A stretch of 64,000 nt of DNA from Antedon bifida (taxonomy: Eukaryota; Echinodermata; Crinoidea; Comatulida; Antedonidae), in the NCBI GenBank assembly GCA_963402885.1, contig OY727097.1, positions 8,246,001-8,310,000 on the forward strand, read 5' to 3'. The position numbers and the translations under genes are program-made. Under the pieces are notes generated by a model. It ran no database searches. It had not been told where the DNA came from and saw only the letters and a list, made by a program, of their open reading frames with translations. Within the stretch, counting starts at the first letter, position 1, and each line of letters begins with the position of its first letter. Of the stretch, positions 20,204 to 33,900 are shown piece by piece.

Positions 20204-20209
20204 AATAAA
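20204..20209 (+). terminator. Candidate poly(A) signal of the USP38-like gene
   Basis: AATAAA about 420 bp after the stop codon. A second AATAAA lies at 20715-20720. Either would give a plausible 3' UTR; a choice needs transcript data. Confidence 0.4.
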
Positions 20210-21089
20210 AGGGAAATCATGTCCCATGATATCTATCTTCGATGGGGTTTATTCTCGTAAGCAAGTCACTACCATAAAAGATGTGAGAAAATGAGCATTT
20301 CACTGTATGAGACTATACAGAGTAGTGCCATATGAATTGTGAATCCAGAAAATTAAAAATGATACTGTATTTATTGGTATCTAAAAGAAATATCCTAAAT
20401 CTTTTATTTGGTTTTAAACCTTTTTTTTTTAAATTAGTATTTAAAAATAAGTGATATTTTTATTAAATTATAGGTGTTGAATAATATAGGAATGGTAATA
20501 TATGTTCAACTAAATGCAGGGTTTATCCACCTTTTGAAAATGTAAACTAAAATGGAATGTTAAGAGAAACGTGTTTTGACAGAGATTTAATATTTTTAAA
20601 ATGTATTTTGTACAATTTAATTTAAATATAATACGGTAATTTTTTTGTATTGTTAATGCGTACCACCATATTGATTTTATGTATACATTGTACATACCTC
20701 CGCACTAAACCTCGAATAAAAGTATCGGTTGTAAAGTGAATATATGATGATTTTTACGTAGAAATGTATTTTAGGGATTTTGGTTGATGATTTATCAGTA
20801 ATTCCCAATGTGCATCTTTCGTTCTTTTGTCCTTTCTGCGAATTTGAGATGCATGTGCTTTAAGGCATATCATACCAAGATTTCATAAACCTATGGAGTC
20901 GGCTTCAATTGGCTGATTTAGAAATTTAAATTCCAGAATTAGAGGATGTGAGCCCTCTATTGAATATACTACAGAAGTGTAATGTCTATACTATTATACC
21001 ATTTTGTACTTGGAAACTATAGATCATTAATTCTGGTATATTCATTGCTGACTGATGTTTACATAGTGGCCCCATCTAGAGTCTACCAT

Positions 21090-21400
21090 TTATGCTAGGC
21101 ATGATTTGGAAAATCTAGCATAATCTGGCATAATTCCTGGAAAACCAATTATGAAGCAGTTGATTAAGCATTTTTTTCTAGCATTTTTTAAAGGAAAAAT
21201 AGCATAATTACCAAATCTAGCATAATTTGGCCAAGCCAAAAACTGATAAGTTTTATGTTGGTATTTTTTTTGGTTTTGCTTTAGTTGCACATACCCGTAT
21301 ACTGCCCTTTGGTACAAGGTTTTAGTGACAATTGGCCATAATTGTGTCCAGCATAATCTGACATAATTTTGTTCTGCTGCCTAGCACAATTTTTTTTTAA
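21090..21400 (+). repeat. Degenerate CTAGCATAAT-type repeat cluster
   Basis: (T/C)AGCATAATnTGG or GGCATAATT-like words occur about six times, some interrupted, along 300 bp. Possibly an old minisatellite or a degraded element. Confidence 0.4.
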
Positions 21401-24400
21401 CCGCTGGCTACCTGGATCGTGAAGAAGTATGAAGTTACTGCAAACAAGTTCATACAGGAAAACATGAGATGATGCTATTTCCATATCTTGACTGAGAGGA
21501 TTTCAAACCTACTCTCCTTTCTCACAATTCCATTTGTTGCATATCATTTTATACGACAATTCCATATATTGCCATTTTCCTATGAAAATTGCAATATACA
21601 AGTACTGATCCATCCATAAATAAGAATCTCAAACATGCTAGATCTGCCAACAACTTAGACAGATTTACATCCTACTGGTATTATTTGGAGGTAAAACTAC
21701 AACCAGTTCAACAGTTTGGCCTATGGTTTTCCACTTCTGGTGCGAACTGCTCTGGTAAGTTCTTCCCGACTGTAACCGTAACTATGAAAAACAAATTGTA
21801 CTTTTAATTGTGAGCTTGCTAAAATCATGTGATTTAAATTTAGTTCAGGACATGTGTTTCAAATTGTGTAAATAGGCCCTTCAATTCTTTAAAAGTCGGC
21901 CATCATGGCTTGTAATTGATTATTTTTCAATGTTCTGAATGCAGAAGATTGTGAAAGTCTCGCCAGGTGTGTTGGAGAATTATGCCTTTAATAAGATGTC
22001 TTAAAAAATATATTCAGCGTACATTGTGTTCGAATTAAAACTTCCCTGGAAATTATATATTCATGAAATTCAAATAAAGGCATTAATGCTGACCTGGATA
22101 TAGAGGCACCTCTTGCAACCTAATTAAATGACCTGGGAGTCCTACAGCAGAACAATGCAGTAAGTACAAGACTATACAGTTGATATAAGTGTAATTATAA
22201 AATGATATTCGTAATCACTATACAGTATATTAACATAGTTTTGTTCTTAGTAGATGTTTAGATGCTAAGGTTGTGCAGATGCTACACAGAGGTTTCATAT
22301 GGGGTGAGTTGAGTATGTTTTTGTCTCGCTTTCTAAAGTTGACTTCTACCCCTTTTACATTTGCGTAGCAAAACCTGCAGTTTGCACCCACACAGGGTGT
22401 TAATGAAGCTAATTTGGAGTTCAGGGGTACACCAGGGACACAATGTGAAATGTACGACTCTAAAATAGTGGAGTTGGTTTAAGGGTCAGAAGGTCACCCT
22501 CACCCACATATTTATTTAATTGTATTTATCATCCATAGTGACAGTATTTAAGCCTTTTTTATTGCAAAACTGTGGCGTTGCAGGATTGTTATGAAGAGGA
22601 TCTCTCCAGAGTTTCTATTCTATTCGTGGGTGTTTCTTCAGAGTTTATTTGCGGTGTAAAGTGAGAGTGGTATACAATTACACGATTCACACACAATACA
22701 AATGTGAAAAAATGTGACAAAAAATGAGATGTTGTAATCGTAATGCTAAGATACAATGCATTCACATGCTAGGTTCTTTTGTTGTATTGTGTAAACCCTT
22801 ATTTCTAAAAAACCAAACTAATATAATTATTAAGGTTGATATTATGATTCCTTTGTTGTGTTGTTTAAAAACCTTGTGATATGCGTCTGCTATAATTATA
22901 AATAAATTGTACAATATGGTATTAAAGAAATAATATTTGGTGGGTATACAGTGGATAATGTTTGCTATAGCACGAAAATAAAAGTTTAATAAAAACACCA
23001 GAAACGTAAAATTCATTTTAATTGTTATATTACCTATATTTAGTCATCTGATAAATTGTTTTTTCCTAATTTGTTAAAAATGCCTCTCTATTTATGTACA
23101 GGATTTTACTGTGTAATTTGAACTATCACCACCTCCCTTCCACTGATAAGAAAATGCTTATTTTCAACAAAATCGTGTAGCAAAAAAAAAAAAATAATGA
23201 AACATAGGAGAAATTATAGATCGATAATTATTAGAATGTACTGTATGATCAATAGACATTTTTTGCTCGCACCTGGCCTTTAAATCCCGCTTTATGGTAT
23301 CCTTATACCTGAGTTTCTGCCTTCCTATGTTTATAAATGAATGAAAGAAGCCCTAAATCCAAGTGTCCCCCTCCCCCACCCCATCGGCCCAAAAAACAAA
23401 TTACCACTTCCTAATTTCTAAACGTAACCTAGTGTTTTTGTTTTTTGATACGGTAATTACTTTTAATTTAGGAATGTTAAACAAGTACAATGCCCTTATA
23501 AGTACATTCAATAATCATGCTTTTTACTTCAGTTTTAAACGTATTAATAGTGATTAGATAGTAAAAGCATAACTCCCAAGAGTAAACAGCGGAAATGTAT
23601 AGATAAGAGAATTAATGCAAGAGTGTGTATTGATTCCGCGCACTCTGTGTTCAATACAATTGAATAATAAGATTATAGATATTAAAGTCTGTGAGTAGCA
23701 ATATCTAAATTCAACGAAACAAATATGCCGTGACAGCTAGGGGGTATAGGCAGATCAAATGTTTTGTTTCTGCAACTTTGTTGGCCTAGCTGAGTGTAAT
23801 GCAGTAATTATAATAAGCTCCTGCTCCAGGTGTCTCAACAAATCCATAAAGTGATTGTAAATATTATTGTGAAATATACTATTCTCTATATAAACAAACA
23901 ACACAATATTACATTTAAGACTAGAGTATATTAAAATATGCATTGTAACAAATAAAAACAAATGTTATACTACAGTTTTTGTTAAGAGGGTGGGGGATGC
24001 AGGGGGCGGGTGTCTTTTTACTTTTTAAGGTGAACCCCTCAACATTGGTGAAGAGCAGCAATTTCCTATGATTTGGGTGCCAGCCATGTTCTTTCAGAAT
24101 CATTATACTGTGTAATAGAAAGGGATTTTTTTCTCATCACTGCCTGGTGTTTTTCCCCCAACCTCCACACCCTCCCTTGATAAAATTTCAACTTGAATAT
24201 TTATATATAGTTTGTAACTTAACAGTAAATGTTCGTAATATGAATAAAAAAAATGTCAAAAACTTAAATTATAAATATCAGACCAACCTTTCTTGTTTGA
24301 TATATCACATTATTTTACATATAACTTCACATTTCAGAACTATTATTAAAAGTAGTGAGAGTGGCAGTACCATTTGAATATTGGATATTAAGTGATCAAT

Positions 24401-25083
24401 TCGGTTAATGCAAATTAAAAGCTTTGATAACGGATGGAATTTTGGAAAGTGCATGAAATGAACTAGGTCTCGGTTGGGCTATTATATAACTAACCACCCT
24501 TAATCTTCCCACTTACGGATTTCCTATTTCTAATGGTTGAGAATTCCTTTGCTATGTTACTAAACCTGCAACGCATATAAATGAATAGTTTGTGGATATC
24601 AATTTAACATTGTGCTTTTATCTTTTATACCGAGCAAAATGCACTGTTAAGCTAGCTTGTCTTGACAAGTTAGTGAAACAGTGTGGTGATGTGAGATTCC
24701 GTTTTCGGACTTTTTTTCTGTTGTCTTGGTCAATTTATTCGGTTTTCTTAGGTTATTTCGTGGTTTATTTTACATCAACATTTTCATTTTCAAACTTGTG
24801 CTAAACAGCATAGAGACTATTTGTAGTTTGCGCTATATAAATTTAAAACCATTAAGATATTCATGTCTATGTATTAAGTAAAGGAAGATCCAGGATTTTT
24901 TTACGGTAACTGGTGTCAAAGATACTGTAGATATCAAAAAGTAGTTAAAAATTTCATTTTATCTGTCAAAATGGCAAATAAGCACTAGTAAAGTTTGGTT
25001 TGCGTTTCACCATGTGATTCCAAAGCAAATAAATCCTACAGAACCTACTGTAGCTTAAGTTCAGTACTTTTACCATTTTTAGG

Positions 25084-25101
25084 CCCCCCCCCCCCCCCCC
25101 C
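25084..25101 (+). repeat. Run of 18 C
   Basis: Uninterrupted poly(C) after AGG; its true length is assembly-sensitive. Confidence 0.95.
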
Positions 25102-28100
25102 TTCTCCTATTTTAAATATTAATAAGTTTAACATTGAAATATATTACATCTATACAATAGAGATATAATAGTATTATCAGTAGAAAACTAAAACAAAACA
25201 AAAGAATTTGAAATATATATGGTAAAGTAGGTCTAAATCATTAAATTGTTATTTATAATATCAGGCTTCATAAAATTAAGAATGGATTGAAAGCAAATCA
25301 GAATTGGCAGATATTAAGCTATATTTTCTTTAAAAGCTTAAGTAGTGAAAACATAGCCACGGATGCCTATTGGGCAAAAGGCTATGTGACATAGTAACTT
25401 GTCCACTATAATATATATTGAGTCAAAGAGGTTTATATTGTAATTACTGGAGAATAGTGAAATCATCTGCTAAAACCAAAGATAATATAAACATAAGATA
25501 AGATTAGAAATTTAAGTTGAACATTCCCCATAATACTGATTTGAGAGTAAACAATTCTATTAGAATATATTTGTGTTCCTATACCATGGAGATATATAGG
25601 CCCGTTTCTATGAGAGAAAATACCACTCTTTTCAAGAAAATGTTTTCCAGCAGATGGGTCCATGCAAAAAAAAAAAAAAAATTATATTTAAAGACCCCAG
25701 TTGATTCAAATTTCAATCGCCAAAAACTGGCAAAGCAATAATAGTAGTAGTAATTTGACCTCAATTCATACAGTCTCTGAATGGCGCAAACATTGGACTT
25801 CTCTCTTCAATAATATTGAAATTACAAAACTAACCATGAATCTGTGGATTAAATAATGATACCATTACAAAACCAACCATGAATGGTCACCAAAACAGAA
25901 CCGGTTGAGTTTGAGTTAAAAATAGGTTACAATGTGATTCATCAAACAGGTTTCGAAGAAAACTGCACGTTTTAGATTTTTCAACAGAAAAAGGCCTACT
26001 ATAAACTACATGTTTAAACTAGATAACTTTGTTACTTTGTATCTAAATTTGTATTGTACAATAGCAGACTGACCAGGAACATTTTAACATTCAATTGATG
26101 AAAGAAACTCTGAACAAAGGCACTTTGTATCCATCATACGAGGGGATCAAAAGCTTGTTTCTCAATAAATAGCAATATACAGTAATTGATACGAGATAAG
26201 AAAGCTTTACAATTACATTACACACGTATCAAGATATTAGGAAATAGTAAAAGCAGGTGTATATTGACCATCAAGTGTTCAGACTCAAATTGATATTTTC
26301 TATTTGTTATAGGCCTACAATGATACAAACATGAGGGATGGATCCAAGCATATAACCCCCTTTCCCCTAAGAGCCTTTTTAAAACTAGAGCATCAGAAAT
26401 AAGGAAAATTAGGTTTAACAAAACCCATGTTGAAGAGGGAGTGCTAGAGTCACTACCTTTCCCCTAATATTGACAGTTCAAAAGATTGAAGCAATAATGG
26501 AATAAGTAGGTAGGTCTACATTTGAACCCCTAGGGCACTCCATTTAAGAAATCCAGCTGGTAAATACTGTCACTAGTGTGGGCCCCAGTTGAATAAATGT
26601 GTATGAATGAATGAACTGTCAGATATGTATGGTGCCTTGTTTGAGTGTACAAAGTAAATGGTAATTTTTATAACTAATATTATTGTATGAACTCTACTTT
26701 CAAATAAAAGGTAGATGGATGCTTTGAAATGTAGTAATAATGTAATGTAGGGAAAATGAATGAGGAGAAAGCCCTTTAATCTTCTTCTATTTACTATAAT
26801 TAAAAAATTGAAATGGGAATGGATGTAAAAAATCTATTTTAAAATCTATTATTGATTTTTCTCTTAAAAACAATGACTGATCGCCATACAATTTTTTCCC
26901 ATACTACAGATATTTTTTATAGTTGCTGTAGATTTAATTACAGTCAATCGTTACTTGTTTTAATTAGTACACAAGTACAGCAAAAGCTCATTACAATATA
27001 GATGTATGTCCTGAAGTCTCATTTATTTGGCTTACAGAGTGAAGTGTGTAATGTACGAGCACAATATGACAGTGATCACACGACAAACAGTGAGTATGCT
27101 ACTACGCTAAAATCAGTGATTCAAGTTCATTGAACTTGGCTTAAGTAGCCATCATTTTTTTTATAATACACAAAATCTCGTGATTATTACATCCATGAAT
27201 ATCTAACATGAGTCAACGTATGTTAAATATGATTTTTTTAAATGGCAGCTAGTGACTATGATTTTATATTTTCTTCTTGCGTCATGTTTGTTTAGTTTGT
27301 TGATTTGTATTATATTTTGTAAAATGTATCTTTTGCCCGAATAAAAAATAATAATAATAATATGAGGCATGGCAACTTTAGATTGATTTTTAAAGTATCC
27401 TTTCATTTTTTCTATATGTTCAATTATGGTCATGTCAAAATTATTGAATTTACTGCAGTAACTACGTTTTGTTTACTCTTTTACCCGTCTATGTAATTAG
27501 TTAGAAAATTTGTTTGGGTAATCATACACACTGTTTGTTGCAGTAAACAACTCTAAATTGAAACAAACTGAAATCATATGTTATTGTAGTAAAAAGAAGT
27601 AGTTACTGCAGTAACTGCAGAAGAATAAAAATATAGAAATTGATATAGTGACGTATGTCTGGGTTAAGGGTTTCCTCCCAAAGGTAATTGTAACCTGCAT
27701 ACGATTACTTAATTAATGCAGAAGTGTGTGTATGTGTGTATAGAATTTAAATCAGATTATGTACACACAACACGAACATCATTGCATTAATAGTGCTTTT
27801 AGATCTTATTCCATTAACAAAGCAATTATAGGAAGAGAATTAACCTATGGTTTGTAAGTACTGAGTAATGAAATCATTTCTAATTTTAGACAAGCATGTC
27901 GTCATGCAGTCAAAAGAGATATATCAAAATCAAATCAGTGGCTGATTTAGAGCTGGAGGGAGCATCTCCCCTGTACCCCCTTCCACCCATAATCTTGAAT
28001 TCTTTTTAGCCTATAGTATTATAATTAAATTTAGATATACTTTATACACACAATTTCGTCAATCCTTAATTTTAATTGTTCTTCATGGTTTATTATTGGC

Positions 28101-29865
28101 ATTACTGAATATCATACTTTATTTTGTTTACCTCATTCCTCTTCCTTTCTGAACCCACCACTGGATAATTCTTAAGAATTAAAACACAGCAACCTAGAGG
28201 GTCAATGTTGAATTAAATAACTATGATTAATTTGCATGATTAGCTTGTAGTTAAAATATCCAATTAAAGTTTGAGTATGGATAGCAACACTCATGATCCA
28301 ATAATCTAATTAATAATAAAGACGTAGGCCTAGTACAAATGGAATTTCTCATATCCAATGGATTATTGCTTTCAAGAAATTCATTCAGCCAATAAATGCG
28401 TTGTCTGATCCTGACATTGGTTGAGTTCTCTGTCTCTTGCGCATCTGAAAGTAAGTTTTACTGTCTTTCTTTTTCATATATCTTTCCTGTCACTCAGTTT
28501 TCTAAGCTTTCCTGGCAATGTATGGCAATATTATTAAATGACATAGTCGATCCTTCCTTCTTGTTCTTTTCCAGTTCATCTTTCTTGTTTATTCACAGTT
28601 TCTCAAGACTTTCCACATGTGAGGAAAACTCTCAATTGTTAGTCATACATTTTACAAAGTCAATCCTGGTGTCAAATATTTGGCAATAATTAACGAGAAT
28701 AATCCTTCCTTGAAAGTGTAGTCTTGCTCTTTTTTAATTCATCTTTCTTGATTTTCTCAGTTTCCCAAGACTCTCTTGCCAGATGTGCTCCCACCTGCAA
28801 CCACCCCCACAAAACATGTTCAACCACCCCATTCCTATTTCCGAAATCCAATAATTGGATTGGATTTCTCCTCTTGATGTTTTCAAATATACTTTTCAGC
28901 TTTATATCGGTCTTTCTTTTTTACTGATGGATTGAACAAAAACTTTGTGTATGCATAATATTCAACATGAATATTTACCACAGATACTAGCCAACAAAAT
29001 AAATATTTTACGCATCTTCATAGCATCATGTTTCAATTGTCGCAAGCCAAAGACGCCGCAGGTAAACCCCGAGGATTTTAATAACGCAAAATAAACATTG
29101 GAAAGAATAGTCATTATCGTTATCACGTTATAAAGGTAATACAATCAATAGAAACTTGTGATTTATGAATAAGATTTTTAAAAACAAAGGAATATTTTGT
29201 ATGCTAGAATTGATTAATGCCCCAGAGAAGAAACCGTAAATAGATTAATTTTCATGTAATATAAAGGCAGAAACTTTCTCATATAATTGAACAATTTCCA
29301 GCAGTGAACATTTACTATTATATGCGTGAACAACAAAAGAAAGCACTGCAATGATAATAAAAATTGTAATAGTGATAAATCAATATTGTTATTAAACATA
29401 AACACATAATATTGGAGTTGTACTGTACAAGAATTTAGTTTGGACAATTAACTTCAATTTGTCAATGTATGAAAAAATAAATACTGTATTTAAAATATAA
29501 ATTTTTAAATTAATTATTTAAATATTTGTAATCTCATGCTTTTTTAGTCTTTTAATTTTGTTTTTTTCTATGGTCAATTGCAATTGTCTTTTTTATAATA
29601 TTGTAAAGCACAAAGTTTACCCTCTAGGATTTTTTTTTTGTAAACCAAATAAATAAAAATATATATAACAAATAAAAATACAACCTCTTATAAGTCTTCC
29701 AAATCTGAAATCTGAATTTTCTTTATCATGTAAAATTTTTCCTTCTTTTAAAATTGCATTGAAACCAGATTTCAAGAATTTACTGGAAACATTGTATAAA
29801 CCTCTAGACTGAATGCCCAGGTGACCCATCAGAACAGGTGGACATATACAAATATGTAACATTTG

Positions 29866-29883
29866 TCAAGGTCATGACCTTGA
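29866..29883. promoter_or_regulatory. Perfect 18-bp palindrome of two TCAAGGTCA nuclear-receptor sites
   Basis: TCAAGGTCATGACCTTGA is its own reverse complement. TCAAGGTCA is the extended half-site bound by NR5A and ERR-type receptors. Occupancy is inferred only. Confidence 0.4.
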
Positions 29884-30424
29884 AATTGGAAGTTTCCAGT
29901 GGTGTGCAACCAGGTGTATTATCTTTATCCAAAGTAAAATCTATCTTTCAATTATTTCAAAGTTACTTATTTTAAGTCATTACTAAGTGCAAATCATTAA
30001 TTAATTGCAAGGCCACCCTCAGACTGAGCATCTTCCAATTATAAGATCATTGCCTAACATTGCCTCTTGGTATATTTTGATAGTGTTCATTATCTGTTTG
30101 ACTCTTGTAGGTCAGCCCACCAATGTTTTTATAGTCAGCCAAGTTTCAAGCGCTCATTATCTATATATCATTAAATTTTCACCTTAATACTGATCACCAT
30201 GGTACCAGCACAGAGCTAATGATTATTATATGTGATTTATGGTGTTCATGTCTAGGATTGCTGCAAATATTCTCACACCAACTTTATATTGCATAGGCAT
30301 ATTACATCATTGGCCTATTTAATACACATTTTTTATATATCATTGCACATATCCATATACTCTTATATTTTTGAAGATTAGATTTTTGAGTAATAATAAA
30401 ATACATTTGTCTAATTGTACTGAG

Positions 30425-30995
30425 CTACAGTAGAACCTCTATTAAGGGGACACCTTCATTACCCAACAAACTTGTTACTTGTTACTTGTTTGCATAGCTA
30501 TCCCCATTATTGGGGACATTTCGCCGTCATTGACATTTAATATGTTGACATAGCACAACAATGAGAGACATTAATTTTGATAAGAAGGTCATGGAACACT
30601 AATTAGTTTTTTAAAAAACAACTAAAAACCTGGGACCTGTAACCCTAGGTAGGGACCCTACCTAGGGATCCTGAAACTCATCGGTGGGCAGGGACGCTCA
30701 TCTCCCTGTTCAGGACTATTCCTGATGATTACCCAGCCTATTTACATTTAAAATTAAACATCAAGACATATAAATTAATCAACTTAATGACTACTGGACA
30801 TGGTAGTTATTGTCTTCTACAAAGTGTCCCCTTAATTTGGGTGTCCAAAATAAATAGGGTTGGTCGTGGTGTTTTATATTGCACCTCGTTTGTTTCATTA
30901 GAGAGTGTCCCCTTAATAGGGGTGTCCCCTGAGTAAGAGTTGGCCGTAGCGTGAGTTGGGAAGGTGTCCTTTTAGTGTAAATAGGAGAATACTGC
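30425..30995. mobile_element. Non-autonomous DNA-element-like repeat
   Basis: The left end reads TACAGTAGAACCTCTATTAA, then GGGGACACCTTC; the reversed right end reads TGCAGTATTCTCCTATTTAC, then several bases and GGACACCTTCC. AAGGTGTCC/GTGTCCCCTTAAT words recur inside (30823 and 30905). Related to the fragment at 8826-8935. The arms have diverged, so the boundaries are approximate. Confidence 0.5.
30643..30667. repeat. 25-bp palindrome (12-bp arms, 1-base centre)
   Basis: CCCTAGGTAGGG, A, CCCTACCTAGGG. It lies inside the element at 30425-30995. Confidence 0.95.
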
Positions 30996-33900
30996 ACTTG
31001 GGAAAACATTCCTGATTGGTTTCCAGTCACAAATTATATTTGGGAAAGTGCGCCCTCTCCAATTGCAAGGTGCATGGATGAGATGCCCTGGATTTTTTTA
31101 TTTTACATTTTGAAATAGGGCTAAACGAAGTACTCAAGTAGGCCTAATCAACGTAATTAATGTACTGTCTTTCAAAACTTAATGGAAGTCTGGGTCATTA
31201 ATTCTGTCTGTATAATTTGTGTTCCCTATGTCATGAATCTGTGTGAACTTTAGATTTGTGATATGTATATAATATATAATGTAATTTGGGAATGCCATTG
31301 AAATGCAATGTTGGCGTACAGTGAAAAATGTAACGCATACAATATAATTGATTTATTATTTTGTTTTGTAAGGTTTTTCTTTTAGCTTGAAACTACATTA
31401 TAATCTTAATGTGACATTCTTGAAATCCACCTGTAATCTGTATGGAGTATGTCCAGGTGACTTACCTTTAATAGAAGAAACGTGACATTGTTAAATGATT
31501 TGCATTTGCGATTCATTTCGCTTTACCTTGATCATTCCTCATCTAGAGACCATTGGGAGCAATCACTAGTGAATGCAAACCGAAAGCCATAATTGATTAC
31601 GAGCCAGTACAAAAATCTATGTTTTCCTTCATACACAGAATTTGTTAAATCCTCATAAAAACTAGCGATGTATAGACATGGTAATTATTTCTTTAATGGC
31701 CTTTGTAGTTGGACACTCCCAAGATACAATTTCATGATATCTGCTGAGGTAAACTTGGGATTACTGGCCCATTAATGTGTGCGTTCCATCTATAGCAAAT
31801 TATAGCGTTATTCTAACTTAAAGGATTATACTCAAGTCCAAGATTAGCTATGTACTTTTCATCGACAGGTTTTTTATTTTTATTGGACTACTATGACTAC
31901 TAGGCCTACTAGGCAACTTGGAATTTATTGCCCTATAAAAATCATCAGAATGTTTAATAATTCATATATCATTTTAAATTCAATTCCTTATCCAGCCATT
32001 AATTCTTACAACATATCATTTTTTTACACCTTAGGGTTAAATATAGTAGGATTTTTACAGGGGGTTAATTTTTCCAGGAAAATATCCTAATGATCTAAGC
32101 TAGTTAGGCTTGTTTACCATCACTTCTGTAACTGTAGATTACCTCTAGTTTAAAGGCAACCCTCTGAGGATGGGCTTAAGATATACTATTTGTGCATACA
32201 CAGTTTGTGCATGCAAGTGAACAGTAAATTTATATACCCACACCAACTGAAAAAAAAGAAGAGAAGCAGATGATTCCATAAAATGTGAACTAGATAGATG
32301 CAGAAAGAACATTTCTACTTAAACTCTGGACACATATTAATTTATTTGCAAATTACTTTTTATTGTGTGTCTAATGTGAATTAAGGAGGTTTGGAGCCTC
32401 CTCTATTCACCTCTTTAGTTAAGCCATTCTATCTATTTATGTATTCACTGAAAGCCAAGCTTTCAATAAGAAAAACAAAACAGCCATTAACGTTAAAGTT
32501 CACATAAACTGTGTTACTTAAATTGCTTAAAGAGAACGAATAAAAACACAAACAGATTTAGATTACTGTAATCACCCAGAGAGATGACAACTACTAAAAC
32601 CATGTTTCATGGGTCAATTGTGAATGTGACTAAGGTACATTTTTAAACTATGAGGTAATTATGTATAATATAAATGCTGGTTTCACAAAATGATATAAAA
32701 TGAGTCATTCACTGGATTTAGATTTAGGATCTTCCTTCTTTATAGCAACATTTATTTTTCTGTCCAATAATAATAATATCGATTTTGTTTCTATATAAAC
32801 AACAGAAATATAGCCAGTTTTGTTCTTGGTTATAGCCAATAATGTTAGTATAATTTCAGCCTGATTCAGTCCGAATTTGCAGGGGAAGTTTTTCTATCAA
32901 ACTTGAAAAACAATTTGTTATAGTTATAGGCCTATTTAACATCGCTTTCTCTTAACATCACTTTCTCTGGTCTCACTTTCTCTCTCTCTCTGAAATAAGC
33001 ATTGCTGGAAAAAAAGGAGGTTCACTCCCCTGGCTACAGGCTTGACACTCCCTGTAACTGTTCTTCTCAGGTTCCATTGAAGCTGGGAAAACTTGATGAT
33101 AGACTGAATATTGTAAACTCTTTTCTAGGGTTCCCTTGGAAAAAAAAAAATTAATGAGCATTATCATGGTCTCAAGTACCTCATTTGACCATGCCACTTA
33201 GAGCTCTCCATGAGTAAGCTGCACTTCAACATCTCATAATGGTCCTGAAGCAATTACAGAACACTTGAGCAATACTCAACATTTACTAATCTTTCTTTAC
33301 ATTGAAATGTGCCATTGATCACACAAGCAGATTACAAAGGTTAATCCATGATCAATGCTAAATCAAGAATATAAATATGGGCATCCAAATGATGAGAAAT
33401 ATATAGAGGCAAACTATATTCCATATAAGGAACGTGGAAATCATGAATTATTAATTATTTGTATCATTGTTCGTGAACATATACTCATTTTGTAAGTAAT
33501 TCTAAACACTCTAAAATAATTTTTCTCTCGCTGTGGAGAAAAAGACATTGGTTGAAATTCTATCAACATAATGCAAAGTACACAGGCATTCGTCTACACA
33601 GAAGGCTCGGTGGAAAGTATTTTGATATTCAATAGTTATACAGGACTGGATACAGAATGTTTGAAAGAAAAGGGAACTTCATTCTGAGGGATCCCCTCTA
33701 ACAGGAAAAACAGGTGGTATAGGTTATTCCCCAGAAACTAATAGCCCTTTTGCCTTTCTTCAAATAATATATTTCAACTGTACCGTTGATGATTATAGTT
33801 AAAAGTACAAATGCAATAAAGGTTTTGAAGACATTTACAAGACTTAACTATTTTGTAGACATTTTCTAGTCATGGCATTCTAAAGACATTAATCATTTCA

